From JBFKQC01 sp041627895 (GTDB lineage Bacteria; Pseudomonadota; Alphaproteobacteria; Rhodobacterales; Rhodobacteraceae), in the NCBI GenBank assembly GCA_041627895.1, contig JBFKQC010000053.1:1-27517 (forward strand): a DNA stretch of 27,517 nucleotides, in the 5' to 3' direction. The notes under the pieces were generated by a model, which saw nothing but the letters and a program-made list of their open reading frames with translations, did not search any database and was not told the origin of the DNA. Made by a program: the position numbers and the translations under genes. Positions 1 to 7,506 of this stretch are shown piece after piece. Position 1 is the first letter of the stretch. Each line of letters begins with the position of its first letter.

Positions 1-470
1 CGCGATCTGCCCGGCGGCGGCCCTGGGGCGATCCGGTTCCAGCCCGGCCCGGCAGCCATCCGGCGGCACCCCCGTGCAATGGAACATGCGGCGGCGCGAT
101 CTGCCCGGCGGCGGCCCGGGGTCGATCCGGTGCCAGCCCGGCCCGGCACCCATCCGGCGGCACCCCCGTGCAATCGAACATGCGGCGGCGCGATCTGCCC
201 GGCGGCGGCCCTGGGGCGATCCGGTTCCAGCCCGGCCCGGCAGCCATCCGGCGGCACCCCCGTGCAACGACAAATTCGACGGCGCAATCCGCCCGGCGGC
301 GGCCCTGGCGCGATCCGGTGACAGCCCGCCTCTGCAGCGATCCTGCGGCACCCCGGCGCAACCGACCAAGCGGCGGCACGATCCGGCCGGACGCCGCCTC
401 CGCAGCGATCCGGCGGCGGCCCGGCGCAACGCAACAAGCGGCGGCGCGATTCGCCCGGCCCGCGGCCGGC
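1..470. repeat. 94-bp tandem repeat array, decaying rightwards
   Basis: Direct repeats start at 1, 95, 189, 283 and 377, an exact 94-bp period, each opening with cgcgat or a close variant. Copies 1 and 3 are identical over their first 79 bases and copy 2 differs at a few positions. Copy 4 is diverged. Copy 5 is shortened by 26 bp, so the next unit begins at 445 and fades out. The array probably continues left of the window. Because 94 is not a multiple of three, the frame shifts with every unit and any ORF through it is an artefact. It lies downstream of the minus-strand gene that ends at 508. There are no unique spacers, so it is not CRISPR. It looks like a minisatellite or intergenic repeat of unknown role. 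Confidence 0.9.
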
Positions 471-483
471 GATCGGACCTTCC

Positions 484-501
484 CGGCGGGAAGTCCCGCC
501 G
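484..501 (-). terminator. Hairpin just past the PilJ-like gene stop
   Basis: CGGCGGGA (484-491) and TCCCGCCG (494-501) form a perfect inverted repeat seven bases beyond the stop codon at 508-510. There is no T-run, so termination is inferred from stem strength and position only. Confidence 0.4.
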
Positions 502-507
502 CACGCC

Positions 508-1362
508 TCAGAGCGTCTCGTAGATCCACAGCGCGTCTTCGGCGCTGCGCAGCACCGCGTCGACCGACGCCGCGACGGCGGAAAGATCGTCGTGGCCGGG
601 CGTCGTGCCGCCCGCGGCCTCGAGAAACCGCGCGCGAAGCGGCTGCCACAACGCGGCGACCTCCCGGAACTGCGCGACAAGCGTCTCGTCCGGCGCCGGC
701 ATCAGGCGCAGCGCGTCGCTGCCCTCGATCAGCCCGTCGAGATGGCGGTCGAACAGCGCCACCGTCTCCGCCAGCGCGGCGCGGTTCGACGCCGGGTCGA
801 CGCCCGCCGCGATCAGGCAGTATTCCTTGGCCGCGCGCTGGGTCAGCATCCGCTGCCAGCCCGCGAGATTGATCGCCTGCGCCAGGTCGTCCGGCACCGC
901 GGCCACCCCGTCCGACGACCGGATCGCGCGGGCCACCCGGTCCGATGCGACCAGGACCGGCAGGACGTGCATGTCGAGATCCGCCAGCGCCTGCCTGTCG
1001 GTCGCGGCGGCGGACAGGGCCGATTCGTACCCCGCCCAGATCGCCGCGAGCTTGCCGAGCGCGGCCCTGACCCTTGGGTCTGCTGCCGGGCCGATGCCGT
1101 GCCGCGCGCTGCCGTCCAGCAGCGCGTCGATCCCGGCGCCGAAATCGCCGCGCGCCGTCACCAGCATCTCGGCATGGCGCTGCGCGGCAATGCCCATGGC
1201 GTGATAGCAGGCCGCCCGCGCGATCCGCTCGGACAGGACCAGCTGATAGCCCGCCAGGCCGATCCGGCGCTTGGCCTCCTGCGCCCCGGCCCCTGCATCG
1301 GCGGGCCCGGGCGCTGCGGCGAGGCAGGCGGCGAGCATCGGGACGAGAAGGACGAGGCGCAA
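508..1362 (-). CDS. PilJ/NarX-type sensor-domain lipoprotein
   Basis: A predicted secreted protein of 284 aa built from two copies of a PilJ N-terminal-like helical motif. The first reads RIGLAGYQLVLSERIARAAC and the second INLAGWQRMLTQRAAKEYC; the second is close to the NLAGxQRMLxQR signature of PilJ and NarX/NarQ periplasmic sensor modules. No transmembrane, HAMP, kinase or methyl-accepting domain follows, so it is a stand-alone periplasmic domain. The N-terminus is a short hydrophobic stretch ending in LAAC (Cys about residue 13), which fits a lipoprotein. I chose a TTG start at 1362 because a GGAG lies seven bases upstream; ATG at 1338 would remove half the signal. The open frame extends to 1593 but would overlap kefF and lacks signal character. 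Ligand unknown; it may lend binding to a separate signalling protein. Confidence 0.75.
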   Translation of the reverse strand: MRLVLLVPMLAACLAAAPGPADAGAGAQEAKRRIGLAGYQLVLSERIARAACYHAMGIAAQRHAEMLVTARGDFGAGIDALLDGSARHGIGPAADPRVRAALGKLAAIWAGYESALSAAATDRQALADLDMHVLPVLVASDRVARAIRSSDGVAAVPDDLAQAINLAGWQRMLTQRAAKEYCLIAAGVDPASNRAALAETVALFDRHLDGLIEGSDALRLMPAPDETLVAQFREVAALWQPLRARFLEAAGGTTPGHDDLSAVAASVDAVLRSAEDALWIYETL

Positions 1363-1442
1363 GGCCGATCTCCGGAACCGTGGATGTGACGCGTCCGTCC
1401 TAGCACCCGAAGGTTGCCGTCCGGTGAATCGCCCGCCGGCGG

Positions 1443-1470
1443 TCGACAAACCGGGCCCGCCCGCTACAGT
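1443..1470 (+). promoter_or_regulatory. Candidate sigma-70-type promoter of kefFC
   Basis: TCGACA (1443-1448), a 16-bp spacer and TACAGT (1465-1470) match five and four of six consensus bases. They are followed by a GAGGGGG ribosome-binding site (1484-1490) and the kefF ATG at 1496, giving a leader of about 20 nt. Confidence 0.4.
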
Positions 1471-1495
1471 CGGCCGGGACCGCGAGGGGGACACC

Positions 1496-2104
1496 ATGCC
1501 CAGGCTGATTTTGTACCACGCCCATCCCGGGCAGAGATTTTCCCACGTGAACAAGGCGATGTACGCCGAAGCCAGGGCGGTCGAGGGGATCACCCGGGTC
1601 GATCTCTACGCGGAATATCCGCGCTTCGACATCGACGTCGACCGCGAGCAGCAGCGACTTCTGGACCACGACACGATCCTGTTCCAGTTCCCGATGTTCT
1701 GGTATTCGACGCCGTCGATCCTGAAGGAATGGCAGGATCTGGTGCTGGAACACGGCTTTGCCTATGGCCGCGACGGCACCCGGCTGGCCGGCAAGCGGAT
1801 GATGCTGGCGCTCACCGCGGCGGGACCCGAGGACGCCTATCGTCCCGAAGGCTATCAGCAACACCACCTGCGCACCTTTCTGACCCCGCTGGAACAGACC
1901 GCCAGGCTTTGCGGCATGGTCTTCCTGCCGCCCTACGTGCTGTACGGCGCGCTGAAGGCCCCGGGGCAGGGGCGCGTCGGCCCCCATGTGGCGGGGTTCC
2001 GGCGGCTGCTCGAAGGGCTGCGCGACGGCCGCTTCGACGATTACCAGGCCGGCCGGCACGAGGTGCTGACCCACGACACGCTGCCGCTCTGGCAGGAGGC
2101 GTGA
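1496..2104 (+). CDS. kefF: KefF-like NAD(P)H quinone oxidoreductase, KefC ancillary subunit
   Basis: Flavodoxin-fold FMN oxidoreductase of 202 aa in the NQO1/MdaB/KefF family. The N-terminus has the family pattern LILYHAHPGQRFSHVNKAM (beta strand plus phosphate-binding loop). The core FPMFWYSTPSILKEWQDLVL is the hallmark FPxxWxxxPxxLKxWxDxV motif that shapes the flavin and substrate pocket. GYQQHHLRTFLTPLEQTARLCGM is typical of the C-terminal half. In E. coli, KefF binds KefC and is needed for full efflux while it reduces quinones. Here the stop is one base from the start of the antiporter gene, supporting translational coupling and the same role. ATG 1496 has a strong GAGGGGG site five bases upstream; the open frame reaches further back without a plausible start. 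Confidence 0.9.
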   Translation: MPRLILYHAHPGQRFSHVNKAMYAEARAVEGITRVDLYAEYPRFDIDVDREQQRLLDHDTILFQFPMFWYSTPSILKEWQDLVLEHGFAYGRDGTRLAGKRMMLALTAAGPEDAYRPEGYQQHHLRTFLTPLEQTARLCGMVFLPPYVLYGALKAPGQGRVGPHVAGFRRLLEGLRDGRFDDYQAGRHEVLTHDTLPLWQEA

Positions 2105-2105
2105 C

Positions 2106-4055
2106 ATGGATTTCCTCTCGCTCGCCTTCCTGTTCCTGATCGCCGGCGTGATCGCGGTTCCGCTGGCGACGAAATTCGGCCTGGGCTCGGTGCTCGGCTA
2201 TCTGATCGCGGGCATCGCGATCTCGCCCCTGCTGGCGGCCTTCGAGGTGGACGTGATCAGCCTGCAGCACTTCGCCGAGTTCGGCGTGGTGATGATGCTG
2301 TTCCTCGTCGGGCTCGAGCTGGAGCCGCGGATCCTCTGGCAGATGCGGATGCGGCTTCTGGGGCTCGGCGGGCTGCAGGTCGGGCTGACCGCGCTTGCGG
2401 TCATGGGGATTGCCGTGGCGCTTGGCCAGGTCTGGACGGTGGCGCTGGCGATCGGCCTGATCTTCGCCTTAAGTTCGACCGCCATCGTCTTGCAAACGCT
2501 CAATGAAAAGGGCCTGATGAAATCCGACGGCGGGCAGGCGGGGTTCTCGGTCCTGCTGTTCCAGGACATCGCGGTGATCCCGATGCTGGCGCTGATCCCG
2601 CTGCTGGCGATGCCCGACCTGATCCATGCCGCGGGCTGGGGCGCCGACACGCTGATCGGGGCCGGGACCGATGCCGCCGACGGCGGGCATGCCGTGGCCG
2701 GCCCGCTCTGGATCGAGACCGTTCCCGGCTGGCAGCGCTTTGCCGTCACCGTGGCCGCCATCGCCGCGGTGATCGTCGGCGGGTCCTACCTGACCCGTCC
2801 GGTGTTCCGCTTCATCGCGCTGGCGCGGCTGCGAGAGCTGTTCACCGCCACCGCGCTGATGATGGTGATCGGCATCGCGCTTCTGATGACGCTGGTCGGG
2901 CTGTCGCCGGCGCTGGGGACGTTCCTCGCCGGGGTGGTGCTGGCCAATTCCGAATACCGCCACGAGCTGGAATCCGACATCGACCCGTTCCGCGGCCTGC
3001 TTCTGGGGCTGTTCTTCATGACCGTCGGCGCCGGCATCGACTTTCCCCTGCTGTTCGGCAACATCGCGTCGATCCTGGCGCTCACGCTCGGGCTGATCGC
3101 GCTGAAGGCCGCCGTGCTGCTGGCGCTGAGCCTGGTGTTCGGCATCACCGGATCGGACCGCTGGCTCTTTGCGCTCGGGCTGGCGCAGGCGGGCGAGTTC
3201 GGCTTCGTCCTGCTCAGCTTCACCGTCGCCAACCAGGTGATCCCGCCGCCGCTGGCGGACCGGCTGCTCTTGGTGGTGGCGCTGTCGATGCTGCTGACGC
3301 CGGCGCTGTTCATCGCCTATGACCGGCTGATCGCGCCGCGCTTTGCCGAGGCGCAGGCGCGCGAGCCGGACACGATCGACCACGACGCGCCGATCATCAT
3401 CGCCGGCCACGGGCGCTGGGGCGGCATCGTCAACCGGATGCTTCTGGGCGCGGGCTACCGGACCGTGGTGCTGGACCACAGCGCGGCGCAGCTCGAGATG
3501 CTGCGCGCCTTCGATTTCAAGGTGTTCTACGGCGACGCCACGCGGCCCGACCTGCTGCACGCCGCCGGGATCGAGGCCGCCCGGATGCTGGTGGTCGCCA
3601 TCGACGACCGCGAACAGGCGACCGCACTGGTGCACCACGTCAGGCAGGCCTATCCGCAGGTCCACGTGATCGCCCGCGCGCGCAACCGCAACCACGTCTA
3701 CGAGCTGTATGCCGCGGGCTGCCGCGACATCGTGCGCGAGACCTTCGACAGCGGGGTGCGCGCCGGGCGCTCGGCCTTCGAGGCGCTGGGGGTGCACCCG
3801 TTCGAGGCCGAGCGCATGGCGCGCGGCTTCGTCGACCACGACCGCTATGCGCTTCGCGAGCTGGCGCGGCTCTACCGCTCGGACATCCCGCTGCACGAGA
3901 ACCAGCCCTACGTCCGGCGCGCGATGGAAATCCGCGCCGAGATGGATGCCGCGATGACCGGCGGCATGACGGCCTTTTCCGCGCGGATCGACCGCGGCTG
4001 GTCGCCGCCGAGCGTCGGCGACGTGGAAGAGGAAGAGCGCAAGGCAGGGGCATAG
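2106..4055 (+). CDS. kefC: Glutathione-regulated K+/H+ antiporter, KefB/KefC type
   Basis: CPA2-family monovalent cation:proton antiporter of 649 aa (E. coli KefC is about 620). Residues 1-410 form a polytopic membrane domain with hallmark segments GSVLGYLIAGIAISP (27-41), MLFLVGLELEP (64-74), SSTAIVLQ (123-130) and the Q-D ion-path motif FQDIAVIP (152-159). HELESDIDPFRGLLLG (286-301) matches the acidic regulatory loop of KefC (HALESDIEP) that keeps the channel shut. Residues 428-550 form a cytosolic RCK/TrkA-N domain with the nucleotide loop GHGRWG (434-439), where glutathione and its adducts act in Kef proteins. It releases K+ and acidifies the cytosol during electrophile stress. Order kefF-kefC and the one-base gap match the known two-component system. 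KefB versus KefC cannot be settled by sequence alone. Confidence 0.93.
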   Translation: MDFLSLAFLFLIAGVIAVPLATKFGLGSVLGYLIAGIAISPLLAAFEVDVISLQHFAEFGVVMMLFLVGLELEPRILWQMRMRLLGLGGLQVGLTALAVMGIAVALGQVWTVALAIGLIFALSSTAIVLQTLNEKGLMKSDGGQAGFSVLLFQDIAVIPMLALIPLLAMPDLIHAAGWGADTLIGAGTDAADGGHAVAGPLWIETVPGWQRFAVTVAAIAAVIVGGSYLTRPVFRFIALARLRELFTATALMMVIGIALLMTLVGLSPALGTFLAGVVLANSEYRHELESDIDPFRGLLLGLFFMTVGAGIDFPLLFGNIASILALTLGLIALKAAVLLALSLVFGITGSDRWLFALGLAQAGEFGFVLLSFTVANQVIPPPLADRLLLVVALSMLLTPALFIAYDRLIAPRFAEAQAREPDTIDHDAPIIIAGHGRWGGIVNRMLLGAGYRTVVLDHSAAQLEMLRAFDFKVFYGDATRPDLLHAAGIEAARMLVVAIDDREQATALVHHVRQAYPQVHVIARARNRNHVYELYAAGCRDIVRETFDSGVRAGRSAFEALGVHPFEAERMARGFVDHDRYALRELARLYRSDIPLHENQPYVRRAMEIRAEMDAAMTGGMTAFSARIDRGWSPPSVGDVEEEERKAGA

Positions 4056-4348
4056 GCCGCGGCGGATCTGCGCGGGTGGTCCATTCCCGCCGCCCCAGCC
4101 CGAAGCCGCGCCATCGCCGACCCGCGGGGTGGCGAGCCGACGGCGGATCGGTGCGCTTTATCCCGCGGCTCCCGCGCAACTTTGAAGCTATGCACGAACA
4201 TCACCCGATCGCCGCCCCGGGGGGCGGGTCGGCGATGGCGCGGCGGCCTGCGGCCTTGTCCCGCGTCCGGCAGACCCTGAACGCCCGCCTCAGCCCCGAA
4301 CCGCCGCCCGCTTCCGTCCGCCGCCGTCCCGCGCTATCACCCCGCATC
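4056..4348 (+). other. Intergenic region kefC-mnmH with one hairpin
   Basis: No coding signal seen in 293 bp. ATCGCCGCCC (4208-4217) pairs with GGG plus CGGCGAT (4226-4236) around one bulged base, a stable hairpin without a T-tract. It could end kefC transcripts or sit in the mnmH leader. No convincing promoter was identified. Confidence 0.4.
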
Positions 4349-5422
4349 ATGCCGTTCCGCCCCGCCACGCTCGCCGAAATCTACCGCGCGCCGTTCGACG
4401 ACCTGATCGACGTGCGCTCGCCCGCCGAATTCGCCGAGGATCACGTCCCCGGGGCGATCTCGCTGCCGGTGCTCTCGAACGAGGAACGCGCGCGGGTCGG
4501 CACGATCTATACCCAGGAGGCGCCGTTCAAGGCGCGCAAGATCGGCGCCGCGCTGGTCGCCCGCAACGCCGCGGCGCATCTCGAAGGCCCGCTGCAGGAC
4601 CGCGACGGCGCCTGGAAGCCGCTGGTCTATTGCTGGCGCGGCGGGCAGCGGTCGGGCGCCTTCGCGTCGATCCTGGCGCAGGTCGGCTGGCGCGCCGACA
4701 CGGTCGAGGGCGGCTATCGCAGCTATCGCCGCCTCGTCGTCAAGCTGCTGCACGACGATCCGCTGGCGCACCGTGTCGTGCTGCTCGACGGCGATACCGG
4801 CACCGCCAAGACCGAAGTGCTGGGCCTCGTCGCGGCGCGCGGCGGGCAGGTGCTCGACCTCGAGGGACTGGCGGCGCATCGCGGCTCGGTCTTCGGCGCG
4901 GTCGACCGGCCGCAGCCCGCGCAGAAGGGCTTCGAAAGCGCGCTGGCGCGGGCGTTCCACGATCTCGACCCGGCGCGGCCGGTGCTGGTCGAGGCGGAAT
5001 CGAGCAAGATCGGCGACCTACTGGTGCCGCCCTCGCTCTGGGCCGCGATGCGTGCCGCGCCGCGCATCCGCCTGACGGCGCCGGTGCCGGCACGGGCGCG
5101 CTACCTGGCGCGGGCCTATGCCGACATCGCCGGCGATCCGGCGGTGCTCGAGGCGGTGCTCGACCGGCTGGTGCCCTATCACGGCCGCGCCCTTGTCGCC
5201 GAGTGGAAGGCGCTGGCGGCGGCGGGCGAGATCGTGCGGCTCGCCGGCGATCTGGTCGCGCGGCACTACGACATCCGCTATGCGCGCGCGCGCGTCGCGC
5301 GGGACGGCGCGGCGCTGGCCGAGGTCGCGCTGCCCGCGCTCGAGCCCGATGACCTGACCCGCGCCGCCGACCGGATCGCCGGGCTGCTGGCGGGGCAGGC
5401 CGCGGGCGCGGTGGCGACCTGA
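4349..5422 (+). CDS. mnmH: tRNA 2-selenouridine synthase (SelU/MnmH)
   Basis: A 357-aa enzyme that replaces sulfur with selenium in 2-thiouridine at the wobble position of tRNAs for Lys, Glu and Gln, using selenophosphate via a geranylated intermediate. An N-terminal rhodanese domain (1-130) opens with DLIDVRSPAEFAEDHVPGA and carries the catalytic cysteine in VYCWRGGQRSG (Cys 95). A P-loop follows at about 148-155 (GDTGTAKT), as in E. coli YbbB. The C-terminal part, with EAESSKIGDLLVP, is typical of the family. ATG 4349 gives the usual length and starts at the conserved rhodanese strand; no clear ribosome-binding site is visible, and the frame is open back to 4076. No selenophosphate synthase (selD) lies in the window, so it must be elsewhere for this to work as a selenium enzyme. 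Confidence 0.92.
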   Translation: MPFRPATLAEIYRAPFDDLIDVRSPAEFAEDHVPGAISLPVLSNEERARVGTIYTQEAPFKARKIGAALVARNAAAHLEGPLQDRDGAWKPLVYCWRGGQRSGAFASILAQVGWRADTVEGGYRSYRRLVVKLLHDDPLAHRVVLLDGDTGTAKTEVLGLVAARGGQVLDLEGLAAHRGSVFGAVDRPQPAQKGFESALARAFHDLDPARPVLVEAESSKIGDLLVPPSLWAAMRAAPRIRLTAPVPARARYLARAYADIAGDPAVLEAVLDRLVPYHGRALVAEWKALAAAGEIVRLAGDLVARHYDIRYARARVARDGAALAEVALPALEPDDLTRAADRIAGLLAGQAAGAVAT

Positions 5423-5436
5423 CGCCTGGCCGGCAT

Positions 5437-5555
5437 CTGTGCGGATTTCCGCACAGTGAGCGCTCACGGATGTGTGAGTTTCCGCAGGGTCAACGGCGCC
5501 AGGGGCAGAGGCGGACATCAACATGACAACGCAACCATATGATAACAGGTGATAA
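5437..5555 (+). promoter_or_regulatory. Palindrome-rich control region before the TRAP operon
   Basis: Three elements are packed here. CTGTGCGGATTTCCGCACAG (5437-5456) is a perfect 9+2+9 inverted repeat. GTGAGCGCTCAC (5456-5467) is a perfect 12-bp palindrome identical to the core of the ideal symmetric lac operator. TGTGTGAGTTTCCGCA (5471-5486) partly repeats TGTGCGGATTTCCGCA (5438-5453), 33 bp or about three helical turns apart. TGATAA then occurs twice, ten bases apart (5540, 5550). The first inverted repeat is 15 bases past the mnmH stop, so it may serve partly as a terminator. The lac-like core suggests a LacI-family repressor, but no such gene is in the window. Confidence 0.5.
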
Positions 5556-5683
5556 ACCATCCGCGACCTTACGCCCCGAATCTTTCGCTTGAGATGCCGC
5601 GCCGGCTCGGTTCTTATCCCGCCGACGCCCGGTTCCGGGCGCTCACCATTAACCGATCGAACCTGAACGGGAGGAAAACGATC

Positions 5684-6685
5684 ATGAAATTCCTGACCAC
5701 CGCCGCCGCCGCCGCCGCGCTGACGCTTGGCGCGCAGGCGGCCCTCGCGGCCTGCGAAGACGGCGAGATCGTCGTCAAGTTCGCCCACGTCGTGAACGAG
5801 GCCACCCATCCCAAGGGCATCGCCGCGAGCCTGCTGCAGGAACGCGTGAACGAAGAGATGAACGGCACCATGTGCATGGAGGTCTTCCCGAACTCCACGC
5901 TCTACAACGACGACCAGGTGCTCGAGGCGATGCTGCAGGGCGACGTCCAGCTTGCCGCGCCGTCGCTCTCGAAGTTCGAGGTCTTCACCAAGCAGTTCCG
6001 CATCTTCGACCTGCCGTTCATGTTCAAGAACGTCGAGGCGGTCGACGCCTTCCAGAACTCCGAGACCGGCCAGGCGATGAAGGCCTCGATGGCCCGCCGC
6101 GGGCTTCTCGGCCTCGAATTCTGGCACAACGGGATGAAGCAGTTCTCGGCCAACAAGCCGCTGGTGTCGCCGGCCGACGCGGCCGGGCTGAAATTCCGCG
6201 TGCAGCCCTCGGACGTGCTGGTCGCGCAGATGGAGGCGCTGAAGGCCAGCCCGCAGCCGATGGCGTTCTCCGAGGTGTACGGCGCACTGCAGACCGGCGT
6301 CGTCGACGGGCAGGAAAACACCTGGTCGAACATCTGGGGGCAGAAGTTCTTCGAAGTGCAGGACGGCATCACCGAAACCAACCACGGCATCATCGACTAC
6401 CTGGTCGTGACCTCGGTCGACTGGATCGACAGCCTCGACCCGGCGGTGCGCGACCAGTTCCTGACGATCCTGAATGAGGTTACAGTGACACGGAACGGCG
6501 AATCGGAATCGGTCAACCTGGCGGCGCGGCAGTCGATCCTCGATGCCGGCGGCGAGATCCGCGAACTGACGCCGGAACAGCGCCAGGCCTGGGTCGACGC
6601 GATGCGGCCGGTCTGGGACCAGTTCGAGGGTGACGTCGGCGCCGAGAACATCGCCGCCGCGCAGGACATCAACGCGTCGATGTAA
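5684..6685 (+). CDS. dctP: TRAP transporter C4-dicarboxylate-binding protein
   Basis: Periplasmic solute receptor (333 aa) for TRAP uptake of C4-dicarboxylates such as malate, succinate or fumarate. A Sec signal peptide with a long Ala-rich core ends near ALA (about residue 22). The fold signature is present: KFAHVVNEATHPKG, a central FWHNGMKQFSANKPL, and LKFRVQPSDV with the conserved arginine (Arg 172) that pairs with the substrate carboxylate in this family, then SEVYGALQTGVVDGQENTWSNI. Cys 24 and Cys 64 could form a disulfide. ATG 5684 is preceded by GGGAGG at nine bases; the upstream in-frame ATG at 5549 lacks a signal peptide. It heads the operon dctPQM. The exact substrate is inferred from family resemblance. 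Confidence 0.92.
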   Translation: MKFLTTAAAAAALTLGAQAALAACEDGEIVVKFAHVVNEATHPKGIAASLLQERVNEEMNGTMCMEVFPNSTLYNDDQVLEAMLQGDVQLAAPSLSKFEVFTKQFRIFDLPFMFKNVEAVDAFQNSETGQAMKASMARRGLLGLEFWHNGMKQFSANKPLVSPADAAGLKFRVQPSDVLVAQMEALKASPQPMAFSEVYGALQTGVVDGQENTWSNIWGQKFFEVQDGITETNHGIIDYLVVTSVDWIDSLDPAVRDQFLTILNEVTVTRNGESESVNLAARQSILDAGGEIRELTPEQRQAWVDAMRPVWDQFEGDVGAENIAAAQDINASM

Positions 6686-6744
6686 CGCGTCGGGCGGGGA
6701 CGCGCGGCACCGCCGCCGCCCCCGCAACACCGAACCGAACCGGC

Positions 6745-6790
6745 CGGCCCGTCCGCGGGCCGCCCGGACCGCCGGCCCCGAACGGCCGGC
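6745..6790 (+). promoter_or_regulatory. Two tandem GC-rich hairpins between dctP and dctQ
   Basis: CGGCCCG (6745-6751) pairs with CGGGCCG (6756-6762) around a 4-nt loop, and GCCGGCC (6771-6777) pairs with GGCCGGC (6784-6790) around a 6-nt loop. The second hairpin ends directly before the dctQ ribosome-binding site (AGGAGGGG, 6793-6800). Such structures after a binding-protein gene often stabilise its mRNA or reduce read-through so that the receptor exceeds the permease; that role is inferred here. Confidence 0.5.
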
Positions 6791-6810
6791 CCAGGAGGGG
6801 GAGAAAGCCC

Positions 6811-7500
6811 ATGAGCGGGCATACCGGGTACCAGCCGCACGGCATGCTGGGCCGCATCGTCAATTCCATCGAGGAAACCGCCATCGCCCTGATCCTCGGG
6901 CTGATGACGGTGGTGACCTTCATCAACGTGGTCCTGCGCTACGGCTTCAACTCGTCGCTGATCTGGGGGCTCGAGGTCACGCTGATCCTGTTCGCCTGGC
7001 TGGTGCTGTTCGGCATCAGCTACGGCTTCAAGGTCACCGCGCATCTGGGCGTCGACGCCGTCACCCAGCGGCTCGCCGCCGGGCCCCGCAAGGTGCTGGC
7101 GCTGATCGCCGCGGCCTGCTGCCTGGCCTATGCCTTCCTGCTGCTCAAGGGCGCCTGGGACTACTACGCCCCCTTCGCCGCGCTGCAGCCCACCACCGGG
7201 CGCTGGTTTCCCACGGGCATCGCCGAGGGGGTGCGCGACCGTGCCTTCTACGTCACCGACCAGGTGCCGATGCTGGGCATCTTCCGCTGGCTCGAGGACG
7301 CGATCAACTATGGCGAAGAGTACGAGAAGCTGCCGCGCGTCGTGCCCTACTCGATCCTGCCCTTCGGGGCGCTGCTGATCCTCTACCGCGTGATCGAGGC
7401 CACGATCGGCATCTGGCGCGGCAACCGCGAAAGCCTGATCGTCAGCCACGAGGCCGAGGAAGCGGTCGAGGAAGTCAAGCGCGGACATTACGAGGAATAG
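6811..7500 (+). CDS. dctQ: TRAP transporter small permease DctQ
   Basis: Small integral membrane subunit (229 aa) that joins DctM to form the TRAP membrane complex. Hydrophobic segments lie at about 24-44, 48-70, 90-112 and 185-203, the four-helix DctQ layout. TFINVVLRYGFNSSLIWGLEVTLILFAW contains the family hallmark FxNVxLRYxFNxSLxWxxE. The long loop between helices 3 and 4 (about 115-180) and the acidic tail make it longer than minimal DctQ proteins of about 160 aa. ATG 6811 has AGGAGGGG upstream. It is followed after six bases by dctM. Confidence 0.9.
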   Translation: MSGHTGYQPHGMLGRIVNSIEETAIALILGLMTVVTFINVVLRYGFNSSLIWGLEVTLILFAWLVLFGISYGFKVTAHLGVDAVTQRLAAGPRKVLALIAAACCLAYAFLLLKGAWDYYAPFAALQPTTGRWFPTGIAEGVRDRAFYVTDQVPMLGIFRWLEDAINYGEEYEKLPRVVPYSILPFGALLILYRVIEATIGIWRGNRESLIVSHEAEEAVEEVKRGHYEE

Positions 7501-7506
7501 AAAGCC

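Noticed and set aside
1..470. CRISPR array
   Set aside because: Whole 94-bp units are repeated without unique spacers of constant length, and no cas genes are near.
74..872. Arg/Pro-rich frames in the repeat region
   Set aside because: The 94-bp unit changes frame each copy, so these frames result from lack of stop codons in GC-rich repeats.
2469..3896. 475-aa minus-strand frame opposite kefC
   Set aside because: Antisense shadow of a clear antiporter gene; low-complexity Arg/Gln/His/Asp composition and no motifs.
5456..5467. CRP binding site
   Set aside because: The palindrome has GTGA and TCAC separated by four bases, not the six needed for a CRP site; the lac-type core fits better.
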